From NCBI GenBank assembly GCA_964651475.1, contig CAZYXV010000015.1, forward strand, positions 1 to 64,000: 64,000 nucleotides of DNA, in the 5' to 3' direction. How positions within the stretch are numbered: position 1 is the stretch's first letter; each line of letters opens with the position of its first letter. This DNA is from JBGSMF01 sp964651475. Its GTDB lineage: Bacteria; Chloroflexota; Anaerolineae; Fen-1058. Below the pieces are notes generated by a model. The model was not told the origin of the DNA, did no database searches, and saw nothing but the letters and a program-made list of their open reading frames with translations. This document shows, one piece after another, positions 45,631 through 54,600 of this stretch. The position numbers were made by a program, and so were the translations under genes.

Positions 45631-46253
45631 AGCGCTTCTCCCAGCCAATCGGCGACTTGTGTTCCGACCCGGCTCTCATATCCAGCGAAAAAGTGATCTG
45701 TGCCTTGAATGACGTGCAAGGTCTTGGGCGGTTTGAGCCGCGCCACATATTTGTCCATTGCACATGGCGGTGCCCAGGCGTCGCGCTCACCTGCAATAAA
45801 CAGCTTGGGGCGTGTGTCATCATCCAAGAAGGGATCAGTATAGTGGTCTTGCACCAGCGCAATGCCAACCAATCGTCTCACTCGTATATCGCGCGCGGCG
45901 TGGTGCAGCCCGACCTGTGCGCCAAACGAATAGCCAATCACGGCGACGTGGTTGGGTTCTGCCTCTTTGCCCTCCAGCAAGAAATCCAATGCGCCGGCCA
46001 CGTCGTCCATTTCGCCGCGTCCCTTATCAAATGCGCCGCGAAAGTTAAAGCGCAGCGCCGCCCACTGTTGCTTGACCAGCACCCGACATACAGCCACTAC
46101 AACATTATTGTCCATCGTCCCGCCCATTTGCGGATGGGGATGGCACACCACAGCATAACCACGCGGGGCAGAAGCATCCGGCAAGTGCAAGACGCCTTGC
46201 AAGCGTGGGCCGCCATTGGCGGCGGGAAAAGTTACAGGTTGTGTATCAGGCAT
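45627..46253 (-). CDS. Alpha/beta hydrolase, COG2945-like
   Basis: A 208-residue serine hydrolase. The nucleophile elbow is GYSFGAQVG (G-x-S-x-G), and the oxyanion region starts CHPHPQMGGTMDNNVV, the signature of the COG2945 branch. The acidic residue and catalytic His follow (QGTDHFFAG). The substrate is unknown. GAGGG lies 4 nt before the ATG. It is coupled to the following membrane protein gene by ATGA. Confidence 0.85.
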   Translation of the reverse strand: MPDTQPVTFPAANGGPRLQGVLHLPDASAPRGYAVVCHPHPQMGGTMDNNVVVAVCRVLVKQQWAALRFNFRGAFDKGRGEMDDVAGALDFLLEGKEAEPNHVAVIGYSFGAQVGLHHAARDIRVRRLVGIALVQDHYTDPFLDDDTRPKLFIAGERDAWAPPCAMDKYVARLKPPKTLHVIQGTDHFFAGYESRVGTQVADWLGEAL

Positions 46254-46330
46254 TTTGCCCTCGTGCGATTGAATAGTTCAAATTGCAAGTCTGGAATGAA
46301 TTAGGCGAGTTTCATTTGCCTTTTTGTCCT

Positions 46331-47293
46331 CTACAATGAGACTATGATTTCCCTACTATCCATGTACCACGCGACCCAACTCAACCCTCCCAGCAGCGCC
46401 GCTAGTTGGGGCAAGACCAGCCACCATGGCGCATCGCTGTACCACTGCGGGATAGCCGGCAGGGCGACAATGCCCAAGAGTAAAAGGTGTAACAGGTACA
46501 GCAACAGCGGATTCTTGCCCCAGGCCGACAGCAGCGGCAGGCGAAAGTGCAAGTGATTGGCAAACAGGCGAACGAGTGAAAACAATGTGCCGCTGACCCC
46601 CAGGCTAATCAGCACATAACTGGCCGAGACGCGGTTCTTGCTGATAGGCACCCACATGGACAATCCAATCCCCACCGCCAACGTCAGAACTGTCACTAGC
46701 CAGGCCCATCGCGGCTCGGGCGAATCGAGAAACAGGTCAGCCAACACAGTTGCCAGGATCAGCATGGCAGCCCAGCTCAAAGAACCAGGCAAGCCGCCGT
46801 GGGGCGAGTGCAACACCGCCTGCAGCCAATAGCGATCCAATAGCGCCTGGTAGCCCCCTAACAGCGCCAACCCAATGCCCGCTCTGGGCAAGACTGGCAG
46901 ACGAATAACAGGCAACGTCAGCAAACCCGCCACGCCAATCGCCTGCAACACACCCCAGTTAAAGCCGCCAGGGTTGAACCCGAGCAGGATTTCGCCTGCG
47001 CCAATCAACGCGCCAATGCCGACCAGCGTCAGAAAACGCCGGACAAAATGCTCCACGGTTCTACCCCATCCATCGCGGCTGATTCTGCGCCGCGCCGAGA
47101 GGCCATACGTCAACCCTATGGCAAAGATGAACAAAGGCGCGACCAAATCAACCACAGTCAGGCCAGTGTCAGGGGCGTGCTTCAACCAGGCGGGAACAAG
47201 CCTGACGTCGGCGAGATAGTTGGCCAGCACCATCAGCAGAATCGCCAGCCCACGCAAGTGGTCAACCGACTCGAGACGAGACGATAGGCTCAA
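46331..47293 (-). CDS. HGSNAT-like membrane acyltransferase (DUF1624/DUF5009)
   Basis: A 320-residue membrane protein with eight to ten hydrophobic segments. The N-terminal RLESVDHLRGLAILLMVLAN and DLVAPLFIFAIGLTYGLSARRR match the heparan-alpha-glucosaminide N-acetyltransferase-like family, which carries acetyl groups across membranes onto sugars. It starts with TTG 47293, overlapping the stop of the small upstream gene (TTGA), so coupled translation is likely. The acceptor is unknown. Confidence 0.85.
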   Translation of the reverse strand: MSLSSRLESVDHLRGLAILLMVLANYLADVRLVPAWLKHAPDTGLTVVDLVAPLFIFAIGLTYGLSARRRISRDGWGRTVEHFVRRFLTLVGIGALIGAGEILLGFNPGGFNWGVLQAIGVAGLLTLPVIRLPVLPRAGIGLALLGGYQALLDRYWLQAVLHSPHGGLPGSLSWAAMLILATVLADLFLDSPEPRWAWLVTVLTLAVGIGLSMWVPISKNRVSASYVLISLGVSGTLFSLVRLFANHLHFRLPLLSAWGKNPLLLYLLHLLLLGIVALPAIPQWYSDAPWWLVLPQLAALLGGLSWVAWYMDSREIIVSL

Positions 47294-47478
47294 GACTGCA
47301 ACTGCCGCAGCAATTCCCGGTTGTGAGCCAGAACGCGCAACAGCGCCACCAGCAAGGCAATGGCCACAATGCCCAACATGATCGCGCCGATGGTGTCTTG
47401 CTGATGAATAGTCACGGGGTTATAATGCTCGCATTGGACTGGTTCTTCTTCCATAAGGTCTTGTTGTTCTTCTGCCAT
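47290..47478 (-). CDS. Small single-pass membrane protein
   Basis: A 62-residue protein: an acidic N-terminus (MAEEQQDLMEEE), one membrane segment at about 32-50 and a short basic tail. AGGAG lies 7 nt before the ATG, and the stop overlaps the start of the acyltransferase gene. It may help to fold or anchor that enzyme; this is inferred from position. Confidence 0.7.
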   Translation of the reverse strand: MAEEQQDLMEEEPVQCEHYNPVTIHQQDTIGAIMLGIVAIALLVALLRVLAHNRELLRQLQS

Positions 47479-47554
47479 TGGGTTACTCCTGATTGTAATG
47501 TTAGCAAGCTACTCGCCATGCGTAATTCCTCAAACAACTCTACCAATTTCGACT

Positions 47555-48076
47555 CTATCGGCCAAGTTTTGTCGCCAGATTGCTCGCCCAGGCGCGAATG
47601 GCTTCCCAGTCACGAACGTCACTGGCGGGCGCGTCGTGCAAGGGGCTGGCGGGCAGCACTTTTAGCAAACTATCAGGGAAACGCAGTCTGGCCGGGTCAT
47701 ACTTGCCGCCAAACACCTCGGCAGCGACCGGTTTGAGCCAGGGGTACTTGCCCAGCTCCTGGTCAAGTTGGGCGCGCACTTGTGGGCTTTTCAGTTCCTC
47801 CGTGCGCGTCGGGCCGAGCGCGAAAATGGCTACGGGTCGCTCTGCCAACGCTGCCTGGTGCTGCTTCAGAAAACGCTGCGCGTCCTTGAGCCAACTGCCG
47901 ATGTAAAGCGGCGCACCTAACACCACGGCGCGGTAGCTTGCCAGGTCGCGCACTTGCCGCGCAAGCTTGACCTCTACCTTCAATCCACACTCGCGCAGCG
48001 TCGCCGCAATTCGTTCGGCAACCTCCTGCGTTGAGCCATAACGGGTGGCATAAGCGACAAGAATAGAGTCTGACAT
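47555..48076 (-). CDS. Flavodoxin-domain protein (HemG/menaquinone-type oxidase-like)
   Basis: A 173-residue FMN-binding protein. The phosphate loop is ATRYGSTQEVAERI (about 8-21), and APLYIGSWLKDAQRFL (about 52-67) covers the flavin ring region. This layout fits the flavodoxin_5 family, which includes HemG protoporphyrinogen oxidase, but small unknown redox members are also frequent. ATG 48076 is chosen because AGGAGG lies 5 nt upstream; an upstream in-frame start overlaps the hydrolase gene end. No haem gene is adjacent. Confidence 0.85.
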   Translation of the reverse strand: MSDSILVAYATRYGSTQEVAERIAATLRECGLKVEVKLARQVRDLASYRAVVLGAPLYIGSWLKDAQRFLKQHQAALAERPVAIFALGPTRTEELKSPQVRAQLDQELGKYPWLKPVAAEVFGGKYDPARLRFPDSLLKVLPASPLHDAPASDVRDWEAIRAWASNLATKLGR

Positions 48077-48096
48077 GGGGACCTCCTCTTTGAAAA

Positions 48097-48978
48097 TCAC
48101 ATTGTCTCTTTTAGAAAACGCTCGCAGCGCTCGTTCAAGTATGCGTGATAGCGCGCCGGCAGGTAGTGCGTGGCGCCGGGAATTATCTCGGCTGCCGCCA
48201 AATTGGGAAACACCTCACGGGCGCGTCTGACCACTTGCTCGGCCGGGAATAGACCATCCTTTTCCGCTGCAATGACACAAGTGGGCGCTTGGAAACGAGC
48301 CAGTTCTTCGTGTCTCACGTTGCGCGGCATGTCTGTCTCGATGCGCACGCGGCGAAAAACGGCTTGCGTTATTTCAAGCACTTGATCGTCAATTGGCTCC
48401 TCCTTGAACATCGGCCACAAGATGCGCTTCAATCGCCCAGGCGTTGGCGCAAGATGGTAAAGTCCCAACCACACAAGCATGTATGCCATGGTGCCAAACG
48501 GGATAGACACCAGGCCAGAGGGAATGAACAACACCGCTTTGCCGATACGTTCCGGCGCATAGACGGCCGCCCGCAGGAGGATGCCGGCTCCGTAGGACCC
48601 TCCCAGACACGGCGGCTGTTGCAGGCCAAGCGCATCCAACACGTCTACCAACCACTGCCCATAGCTATCATCGTGCGGCGAGAGTCGGACTGGCGCGCTC
48701 TTGCCCGGGTGGCCGATGGTATCCGGCGCGAACACGCGATAGCTTTCAATCAGCCCTCGCAGCCAACCGAGCGTTATCGGGCTGGTGGTATTGCCGCCTT
48801 GTAACACGACAAGCGGCGGCGCGGCCTGCGGTCCCAGCGCCAGCACGTGAGTAGGCCCGAAGCGCGTATTCACCATGCGGCTTTCGTAGGGTAATTTCAG
48901 CCGCGCCAATTGCCGGTCGTAGATGGCATGAATCTCGGCCTCTCCCTCGGGAGTATGATAAATGGATTTTGTTGGCAT
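48097..48978 (-). CDS. Alpha/beta hydrolase
   Basis: A 293-residue serine hydrolase of the alpha/beta fold. The nucleophile Ser is in GGSYGAG, the acid in EKDGLFP and the His in GATHYLP near the end. A lid of about 70 helical residues (about 165-230) separates the halves. The substrate is unknown; the opening MPTKSIYHTPEGEAEIHAIYD is seen in a bacterial branch of unassigned hydrolases. The flavodoxin gene follows after 20 bp. Confidence 0.85.
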   Translation of the reverse strand: MPTKSIYHTPEGEAEIHAIYDRQLARLKLPYESRMVNTRFGPTHVLALGPQAAPPLVVLQGGNTTSPITLGWLRGLIESYRVFAPDTIGHPGKSAPVRLSPHDDSYGQWLVDVLDALGLQQPPCLGGSYGAGILLRAAVYAPERIGKAVLFIPSGLVSIPFGTMAYMLVWLGLYHLAPTPGRLKRILWPMFKEEPIDDQVLEITQAVFRRVRIETDMPRNVRHEELARFQAPTCVIAAEKDGLFPAEQVVRRAREVFPNLAAAEIIPGATHYLPARYHAYLNERCERFLKETM

Positions 48979-49017
48979 AATTAAACGCTCGCTCCTGATT
49001 CTATCAGTCTAAAACCA

Positions 49018-52002
49018 TTAAGCATTTTGCCCTCGCGCGCTTTCGAGCAGTTCAAACACCGGTTCCAGACCCTCGATGCCTGCTTTGCGAATCAACTCCA
49101 GATCGCTGATGGCATCCCCCACGACGCCAGCCGCAGAGGTAATTTCCAGCGCGCGGCGGTATTCGGCCAGCGCGGGGGCAAGCAACTCGGCGCATTGGCT
49201 GGCATCGGCCCAGCGTAGATCGCAGACGGCTTGACCAACCAGGGCTGTTGCAAGGGTATATTGCGCTTCGTACCAACAATTGGCCTTGGTCAGCAAGGTC
49301 TGGCAATGAGCAATCAAGTCCGCGAATGCTTGCCCAGCCGCTGTATCATGTTGGCACAACAGAATAATGCCCAATGCCAGTGCAGCGTGATAATTGGTCT
49401 CCATCACGTTGGATGCAAGCGCTTCCCGCAAATATCTGGCAGCATCGAAAAGATTTCCCGCAACCAAGAGCACTTTGCCCAGGCCATATAACCTGTGACT
49501 CTTTCCTCTGGAATCTCTAACTTCATGAGTAATGGCTAGGGCTTGCCTATGAAGCTCGATGGCCTTTTCAAATTTCCCCAAGTTGCAATAGGCAATACCC
49601 AAGCGATGCAGCCAAACACCTTCAAATCGGCGGTCTCCGGTCTGTTGAGCAATAGATAGAGCTTCTTTGCATAACTCAATGGTTTGTCCAACCTGCCCCA
49701 AAGCTGAGTAGGCTGTACCCAAATAACCCAATTGACGACCTTCTACTCGGCGATGACCAATACTGCGAGCAATGAATAATGCTTCTTCGTGGAATTCGAG
49801 TGCCTGTCTAAATTGCCCTAAATGTCGGCAGGCAACACCCAATCGCCCCAGGTGAACCCCCTCAGCCCAACGGTCCCCAACCTCACGCGAGATGAGCAGG
49901 GCAGTTTCATAGAATGTAATAGCTTGATTGATCAACCCTAGGGCACGACATGTGTTACCCAGGTTCCCAAGCTCAGATCCTTCCCGCCGACGATCACCAA
50001 TTTCACGATAAATAGCTAGTGCCTGCTCATACAATTCTGTAGCCTGCTCAAAGTGCCCAAGATCGTGACAGGCGCTGCCCAAATCGCCAAGCCAAACGCC
50101 TTCCCTTCGACGATCACCCGTTTCGCGGGCAATATCTAGCGCCTGCGTATAAATCCCGATTGCTTGTTCGGGCTGCCCCAAGTCACGATAGGCGCTGCCA
50201 AGGTTTCCGAGCCAAACACCCTCGCCTTGGCGTTCACCTATCTCACGTGCGATAAAAACAGCCTGCTGGTAGAGGTCTAGGGCTCGTCTGACCTCTCCCA
50301 AGGCATGATAAGCCAGCCCTAAGCTTCCCAAGTTTGCTGCTTGTAAGTCCATTTTTACCAGGCACCCTCGAAGCTTTTCCCGGAGTTCGGCTAGTAAGTT
50401 ACAATGGCCCCACATAAACAGGTAGTCAAAATCCAGAGGATTCAATAGTTGGCAAGCATTATCATAATCTCCAGCGCGAACATGGTGCCGGAACTCTGCT
50501 AACTGTGGAGCCAAATCCTCTATGGTTTTCCACTCGCTTTCCGGCTTGCGAATGCTGGCGTAGAAATCAGCCGCGCGCAGCTCCAAGTTGCGCCGATTGT
50601 ATTTGTCCGGTTCTTCATCGTCAGACAAGTGCTGATACGCATACTCGCGGTCAATCGGATGCAGACTGTACGCACCAGTGGTGCGATTGGCGCTCACAAA
50701 GTAGCTGTTGGCCAACCGTCGCAAGCATCCCCGCACATCCAAATTCGGGCACCAGGGATACAGCAGGTAAGCAATCGCGGTTTCTTCTATCGGGCAATCA
50801 AATACTGCCAGGGCTTCCATCACGCGCCGTTCATTCTCTCCCAGGCGATGATAGCTGGCAGCCACCAGGCTCTCGACAACTTGCTCGCCAAACAAACTCG
50901 CGTCGGCCAACAAGCGCGGCAGGTTGGCGGTGGGATCGGCCTGCAAAATGCCGGCGATAATTTCAAGCGCGCGCGGGATGCCGCCAGTAAGCTGCACAGC
51001 GCGGCGCAAATCGCTTTCGGTCGCGTCGCGCAAGCCAAGCTCGCCTGATGGGTCAAGTTCGCGCAACAGGGCTATTGCTTCATCTTCAGGCAACCCCTCA
51101 CGCAGAGGAATGTGGCGCGCATTGCGCAATGCGGCAGAGGCCACCTGCACCTGTTCGCGTGAAGTGGCAATCAACCGCGCGCCGCCGGGTTGGGTCAGGC
51201 AACATTCAACAAACAAACGCAGCCCCTCATCCGCAATCGTGCCATCCGGGGACAGGTGATCTTCGAGATTATCCAGGAGGATGAGATACAGCCCATCCTG
51301 CATCGTTTCCAATAGATATTCAACTTTGGCAACCAGGGGAATTTCGCCGCTAGCCCAGCGCGCCGTCAGCCTGCTTGCGGCTGGCTCGCCAAGCATACGC
51401 CCAACGTCGGTATAGATGCGCTCCAGGCTGAGACCCGTGCTGCGTGCGCTGAGGTAGAGGATACCGGACACCTGGTTTTTCTCCAACAGCCAGGTGTCTT
51501 CCAAATCAGCCAGCACGCGGCTGGCCAGGGCCGTCTTGCCCATCCCGCCGCGCCCAACAATGCTCACCAGTCGCACATTGCCTTGCGCCAGGTGCGTGCA
51601 TAGCTCTTGCATCTCGCGCACGCGGTCTTTGAAGGTGTGTGTCACGTCCAGCGGGCGCAGGTTAACCACACGCTGCCGCTCGCGCCGCTCGCGGCGAAGC
51701 TGGTCAGCCTGGTCGCGCCGGGCGCGATAGTCGGCCATGCGGTCATCCAGGTAGGTCTGTGACCAATCCACGTCCGGGCGCAGACGTCGGCCAATCTCTA
51801 GCAATGCAGGGATTTGGTTACGGCGCTCGAGATGCGCCACCAGTTCACGCGCCTTGTTGGCTTTGCCCTCGGCCGGCAGGCCATCGTAATCTACACCCAG
51901 GTCAAAGCATAGCGTGCGCAACTCGCCCTCGTTAAAGTGGTCAACAAGCAGTTGGCGCAGTTGCGCCAGTTCTTCTAGCGGTGTTTTGATTTGTTGGTTC
52001 AC
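49018..52002 (-). CDS. STAND NTPase with death-like N-terminal domain and TPR repeats
   Basis: A 994-residue signalling ATPase of the STAND/NB-ARC type. GTG 52002 is chosen because GGGAGG lies 5 nt upstream; an upstream ATG at 52044 would add 14 residues. Residues about 5-85 (LRQLLVDHFNEGELRTLCFDLGVDYDGLP) form a death-like effector-associated domain. The NB-ARC follows with Walker A GRGGMGKT (about 148-155), Walker B LYLILLDNLED (about 245) and a winged-helix part. From about 530 to 910 there are about nine TPR-like repeats of 40 residues, each with the phrase EIGDRRxEGxxLGNLG. Proteins of this build occur in bacterial defence and regulated death, but no effector is encoded beside it. Confidence 0.9.
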   Translation of the reverse strand: MNQQIKTPLEELAQLRQLLVDHFNEGELRTLCFDLGVDYDGLPAEGKANKARELVAHLERRNQIPALLEIGRRLRPDVDWSQTYLDDRMADYRARRDQADQLRRERRERQRVVNLRPLDVTHTFKDRVREMQELCTHLAQGNVRLVSIVGRGGMGKTALASRVLADLEDTWLLEKNQVSGILYLSARSTGLSLERIYTDVGRMLGEPAASRLTARWASGEIPLVAKVEYLLETMQDGLYLILLDNLEDHLSPDGTIADEGLRLFVECCLTQPGGARLIATSREQVQVASAALRNARHIPLREGLPEDEAIALLRELDPSGELGLRDATESDLRRAVQLTGGIPRALEIIAGILQADPTANLPRLLADASLFGEQVVESLVAASYHRLGENERRVMEALAVFDCPIEETAIAYLLYPWCPNLDVRGCLRRLANSYFVSANRTTGAYSLHPIDREYAYQHLSDDEEPDKYNRRNLELRAADFYASIRKPESEWKTIEDLAPQLAEFRHHVRAGDYDNACQLLNPLDFDYLFMWGHCNLLAELREKLRGCLVKMDLQAANLGSLGLAYHALGEVRRALDLYQQAVFIAREIGERQGEGVWLGNLGSAYRDLGQPEQAIGIYTQALDIARETGDRRREGVWLGDLGSACHDLGHFEQATELYEQALAIYREIGDRRREGSELGNLGNTCRALGLINQAITFYETALLISREVGDRWAEGVHLGRLGVACRHLGQFRQALEFHEEALFIARSIGHRRVEGRQLGYLGTAYSALGQVGQTIELCKEALSIAQQTGDRRFEGVWLHRLGIAYCNLGKFEKAIELHRQALAITHEVRDSRGKSHRLYGLGKVLLVAGNLFDAARYLREALASNVMETNYHAALALGIILLCQHDTAAGQAFADLIAHCQTLLTKANCWYEAQYTLATALVGQAVCDLRWADASQCAELLAPALAEYRRALEITSAAGVVGDAISDLELIRKAGIEGLEPVFELLESARGQNA

Positions 52003-52092
52003 GTCAACCTCCCAGGTCTTGGCGTGGATGTTTTGCCCGATCACTGAATGATATTATAATGGCTTGCCCGTCACAACACAAACTACCCAAGC

Positions 52093-52140
52093 AAAAAGAG
52101 CCTCGCGCCTGCTAATAGCAAAACAGGCTTGAGGCTCTTT
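52093..52140 (-). terminator. Rho-independent terminator near the membrane-protein remnant
   Basis: On the minus strand AAAGAGCCTCAAGCCTG pairs with CAGGCGCGAGGCTCTTT and a T-run follows. It lies 16 bp after the remnant's stop codon, which suggests that a real gene once ended here. Confidence 0.8.
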
Positions 52141-52155
52141 GCTTACAGCCGTCTA

Positions 52156-52365
52156 TCATTCTGCTTGCACTTTCACCTCCTCCGCCGCCGGCTTGAAACA
52201 AAAGTACATTAGCCAAAAGATCGAGGTGCTTTGACCGCCCAAGAGCGTGCCGGTGAATCCAATCGTGTGAGGCGTGTTGCCGCCAATCACTATTGCGGAG
52301 ACTGGAGCAGTCAATGAGGCGCGTCGAAACCAAGCAGTTGAAATCGGCCCATACAGCTTTTCAGG
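52156..52365 (-). pseudogene. C-terminal remnant of an integral membrane protein
   Basis: A 69-codon open stretch on the minus strand reads like the end of a membrane protein: a basic loop (WFRRAS), then VSAIVIGG, one hydrophobic segment (GFTGTLLGGQSTSIFWLMYF) and a short charged tail EEVKVQAE before TGA. No start codon with a ribosome site is present and a stop lies just upstream, so only the last part of a gene seems left. The following terminator supports a former gene end. The parent family is not known to me. A short protein starting at GTG 52290 cannot be excluded. Confidence 0.4.
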
Positions 52366-52470
52366 CTAATCCCGATGCAGCGCAACTGCTGGCGGTCATT
52401 CTTGATGATTGGCCTGATGCGCAAGAGGATGTCGAACCACAATCACGACCGGCCGCACCTGGTTTGACAG

Positions 52471-52653
52471 TCAATGACTTGCGCCTGGTGTGCTGGGAGT
52501 ATGGGTGGGCGCAGGCAGGCTTTTCTCACGTTGCAGATCGGCCCACACGCCAAAGAAAACGTCCGCCGGCAGGTCTCCATCCCACTCTGACGCCCACGAG
52601 ATGTAATCTTGGATTGTCGTTTCAAAACTGGTGTCAATAGCCGGTTGAACCAT
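52471..52653 (-). CDS. Small acidic protein
   Basis: A 60-residue protein of unknown function with sequence TTIQDYISWASEWDGDLP followed by ADVFFGVWADLQREKSLP. AGGGGAGAG lies 8 nt before ATG 52653, and a possible promoter (TTGAAC, TACAAT) lies upstream. The composition is like that of a real protein, and the opposite-strand frame here is its shadow. Nothing is known of the role. Confidence 0.55.
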   Translation of the reverse strand: MVQPAIDTSFETTIQDYISWASEWDGDLPADVFFGVWADLQREKSLPAPTHTPSTPGASH

Positions 52654-52762
52654 CGTTTACACTCTCCCCTTGCTTGCCTGGCGGCGGCGTACCTTGATGG
52701 TATCGGGTCTCTTGCTTAATTGTACCACTCTATTATCCAGTTCAATCAGAAATAGAAAACAA

Positions 52763-52791
52763 AAAAGCCCTGACGGATCGTCAGGGCTTTT
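52763..52791 (-). terminator. Rho-independent terminator after the helicase-like gene
   Basis: A 13-bp perfect stem AAAAGCCCTGACG / CGTCAGGGCTTTT with a 3-nt loop, T-run included. It starts 24 bp after the stop of the helicase-like gene. Confidence 0.9.
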
Positions 52792-52814
52792 CCATATCGC
52801 CAATCTAGCGCCTG

Positions 52815-53975
52815 TTAGAACAAAGCTTGTTGCGAAGCCGGCGTTGCCTTTACTTTCCTCCCCCGCCTGGCCTCGACCAACTCTTGCCGCCGCGCCACCA
52901 ACTCGGCCCAGAGTGTAGCAGAGGCAATCTCTAGCGCCGGGCTGGGCATCGTCGGGCAGCCGATGGGTGACATTGTCATCGCCGGCGCATTGCCAATCGA
53001 AAACACGCCTTCGGCGCGGCCAATGTCAACCTTGTTCATCGCCTTGTTAACGAGGTCGTGCAGCAGGTCAGTGCCGATCTCATCCACAAGCGCGCCGCTC
53101 ACCGTATCCCCATAGAGCACTTGAGCCGCCATCATCTTGTGGCCAAGCAGGTCGAGCGCGTTGGCTTCCTGCGTTCCCTCATACACTGGAAAGAACACCT
53201 TGACCTTCTTGGACGCGCCGGGGCGATACAGTCTCCGCATCGCCTGCCACACAATCGCCAGGCTCCACTCGATTTCAAAAAAGACCGCAGTTTGAAACAT
53301 CGTGAGATTCAGCCCGACCTCGACCAGCCGAGCGTTAGTCAGCCTGTCCTGCCGGACTAGGCAGGGCAGCACGTCGTACTTGAGCGCGTTGGCCTTGAGC
53401 CACGGCGCGCGCTTGACCGGCGCGAGCGATGGCTTGAGGACGCCAGCGCGCAGGCCGGCCGCTTGCAGCGCTTCGACGAGGCGAGGTTCGCAAAGCGTAT
53501 CGCGCTCACCGGTCTGGCGAACGTACACCAACACCTTGCGTCCGTCGCGCCGCTCATCCAGGCATTTTTGCGCCAGCCATTGTTCTTTGGGCAGCCACTC
53601 GCCAGGCTCTACCACCGGCGCAATGAGCCGGAGCAGCCTGGCCTTGACCCGCCCGACGTTCAGTTCGGGCGCTTCGATGGTGAGCCGCTTGTACTTGCGG
53701 TGCAGGCCGTACACCACCAGGTTGCTATCATCGGGCCGCACCAGCGTCAACGGCTCGCCCAAGACCATGCTGGCCCAGATCGCGCCGACCAGCTTGGGAT
53801 GGCCGGGCGCCAGTTCTAACCACATAATCATCATAATCATCATAATCATCATAATCATCATAATCATCAGCCGTTCTTGTTTCTCGCCGTCCTTATCGGC
53901 GCTCGTCATAGACGCCACGCCGTATCCGCTCACAATCACCGACACGGACTTGTTCCGAATGCGTGTTGCAAGCAT
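52815..53975 (-). CDS. Helicase C-terminal domain protein with (MIM)5 tandem repeat
   Basis: The 386-residue product looks like only the second half of a SNF2-like/phage-type helicase: an RecA-like C-domain with KVLVYVRQTGERD (about 145-160), VEVGLNLTMF (about 215) and motif VI QAMRRLYRPGA (about 245). The first RecA domain with Walker A/B is absent. Residues about 37-51 are MIM repeated five times, encoded by five exact 9-bp units; the sequences before and after do not look like one domain, so the gene may be a fusion or have lost its first half at this repeat. AAAGGAGAG lies 7 nt before the ATG, so it is translated. It belongs to the unknown element at the right of the window. Confidence 0.7.
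   Translation of the reverse strand: MLATRIRNKSVSVIVSGYGVASMTSADKDGEKQERLMIMMIMMIMMIMMIMWLELAPGHPKLVGAIWASMVLGEPLTLVRPDDSNLVVYGLHRKYKRLTIEAPELNVGRVKARLLRLIAPVVEPGEWLPKEQWLAQKCLDERRDGRKVLVYVRQTGERDTLCEPRLVEALQAAGLRAGVLKPSLAPVKRAPWLKANALKYDVLPCLVRQDRLTNARLVEVGLNLTMFQTAVFFEIEWSLAIVWQAMRRLYRPGASKKVKVFFPVYEGTQEANALDLLGHKMMAAQVLYGDTVSGALVDEIGTDLLHDLVNKAMNKVDIGRAEGVFSIGNAPAMTMSPIGCPTMPSPALEIASATLWAELVARRQELVEARRGRKVKATPASQQALF
53823..53867. repeat. Five exact 9-bp tandem repeats (CATAATCAT) in the helicase-like gene
   Basis: CATAATCAT is repeated five times without error. Unit length 9 keeps the frame, so unit gain or loss would change the protein by three residues (MIM) each. Confidence 0.9.
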
Positions 53976-54031
53976 ATCTCTCTCCTTTCAAAGATAGCGA
54001 TAGAGATTTCAGATAGAGAGCGTCTCTATCC

Positions 54032-54448
54032 CTATCCGCCGAATCCCAACCCGCGTTCCTTGAGGCTCACGTAGCGGGATTGCGCGATGACCAGATGATC
54101 CAGCACCTCAATGTCCATCAACTTGCCGGCAGACGCAATTTGCTGCGTCAGGGCCACATCTTCTGGCGATGGTGAAGGGTCGGTGCTGGGGTGGTTGTGT
54201 GCGACAATTTGATCCCACAGTCCCATCACCCCCATCAACACCGACGCCGCATCCGAGAGGGTTGTGATGTGCGGGCGCTCGTCAGACGTGACCGTCATCG
54301 AGCGCCGCCCCAGCGCGATGGCCGCTTTGAGGCGAGCCGCATTTTTCTTGCCCATCCCCTTGACGCGCTGGAGATCGCCCGGCGCGGCCTGCGCCAGGTC
54401 GGTCAGCGTAGCGCAACAAGATGCGCTCAACGTAAGTGAGGCAGGCAA
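54032..54448 (-). pseudogene. radC: radC, frameshifted and internally deleted
   Basis: The frame reads as RadC in pieces: helix-hairpin-helix DLAQAAPGDLQRVKGMGKKNAARLKAAIALGRR, then the JAMM part HNHPSTDPSPSPED and EVLDHLVIAQSRYVSLKERGL at the end. About 55-60 residues between DAASVLMGVMGL and IVAHNHP are missing, including the upstream catalytic Glu. The preceding residues VERILLRY lie in another frame, joined at a single extra or missing base near 54407. The only start in the later frame is a TTG without a ribosome site. So the gene is dead or reduced. RadC-like proteins are common in mobile elements. Confidence 0.75.
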
Positions 54449-54600
54449 ACGCCTGTCAGCACAAGTGCGCGCACGCGGACTCGGACCGCGATTCCCCGGT
54501 TGGCCGCCACACTGCGTGGTGGTTCTGGTCAGGGCAAGGCCAATGCTCCAGGCGCATCTTGTTGCCCGATGCCCAAACCCGCCAGCGGCGTCTTATCCCC

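Noticed and set aside
52293..52640. 115-codon plus-strand frame
   Set aside because: It overlaps a minus-strand frame with a much better ribosome site and composition.
53302..53997. Plus-strand frame with a long run of Ile
   Set aside because: It is the complement of the 9-bp tandem repeat in the helicase-like gene.
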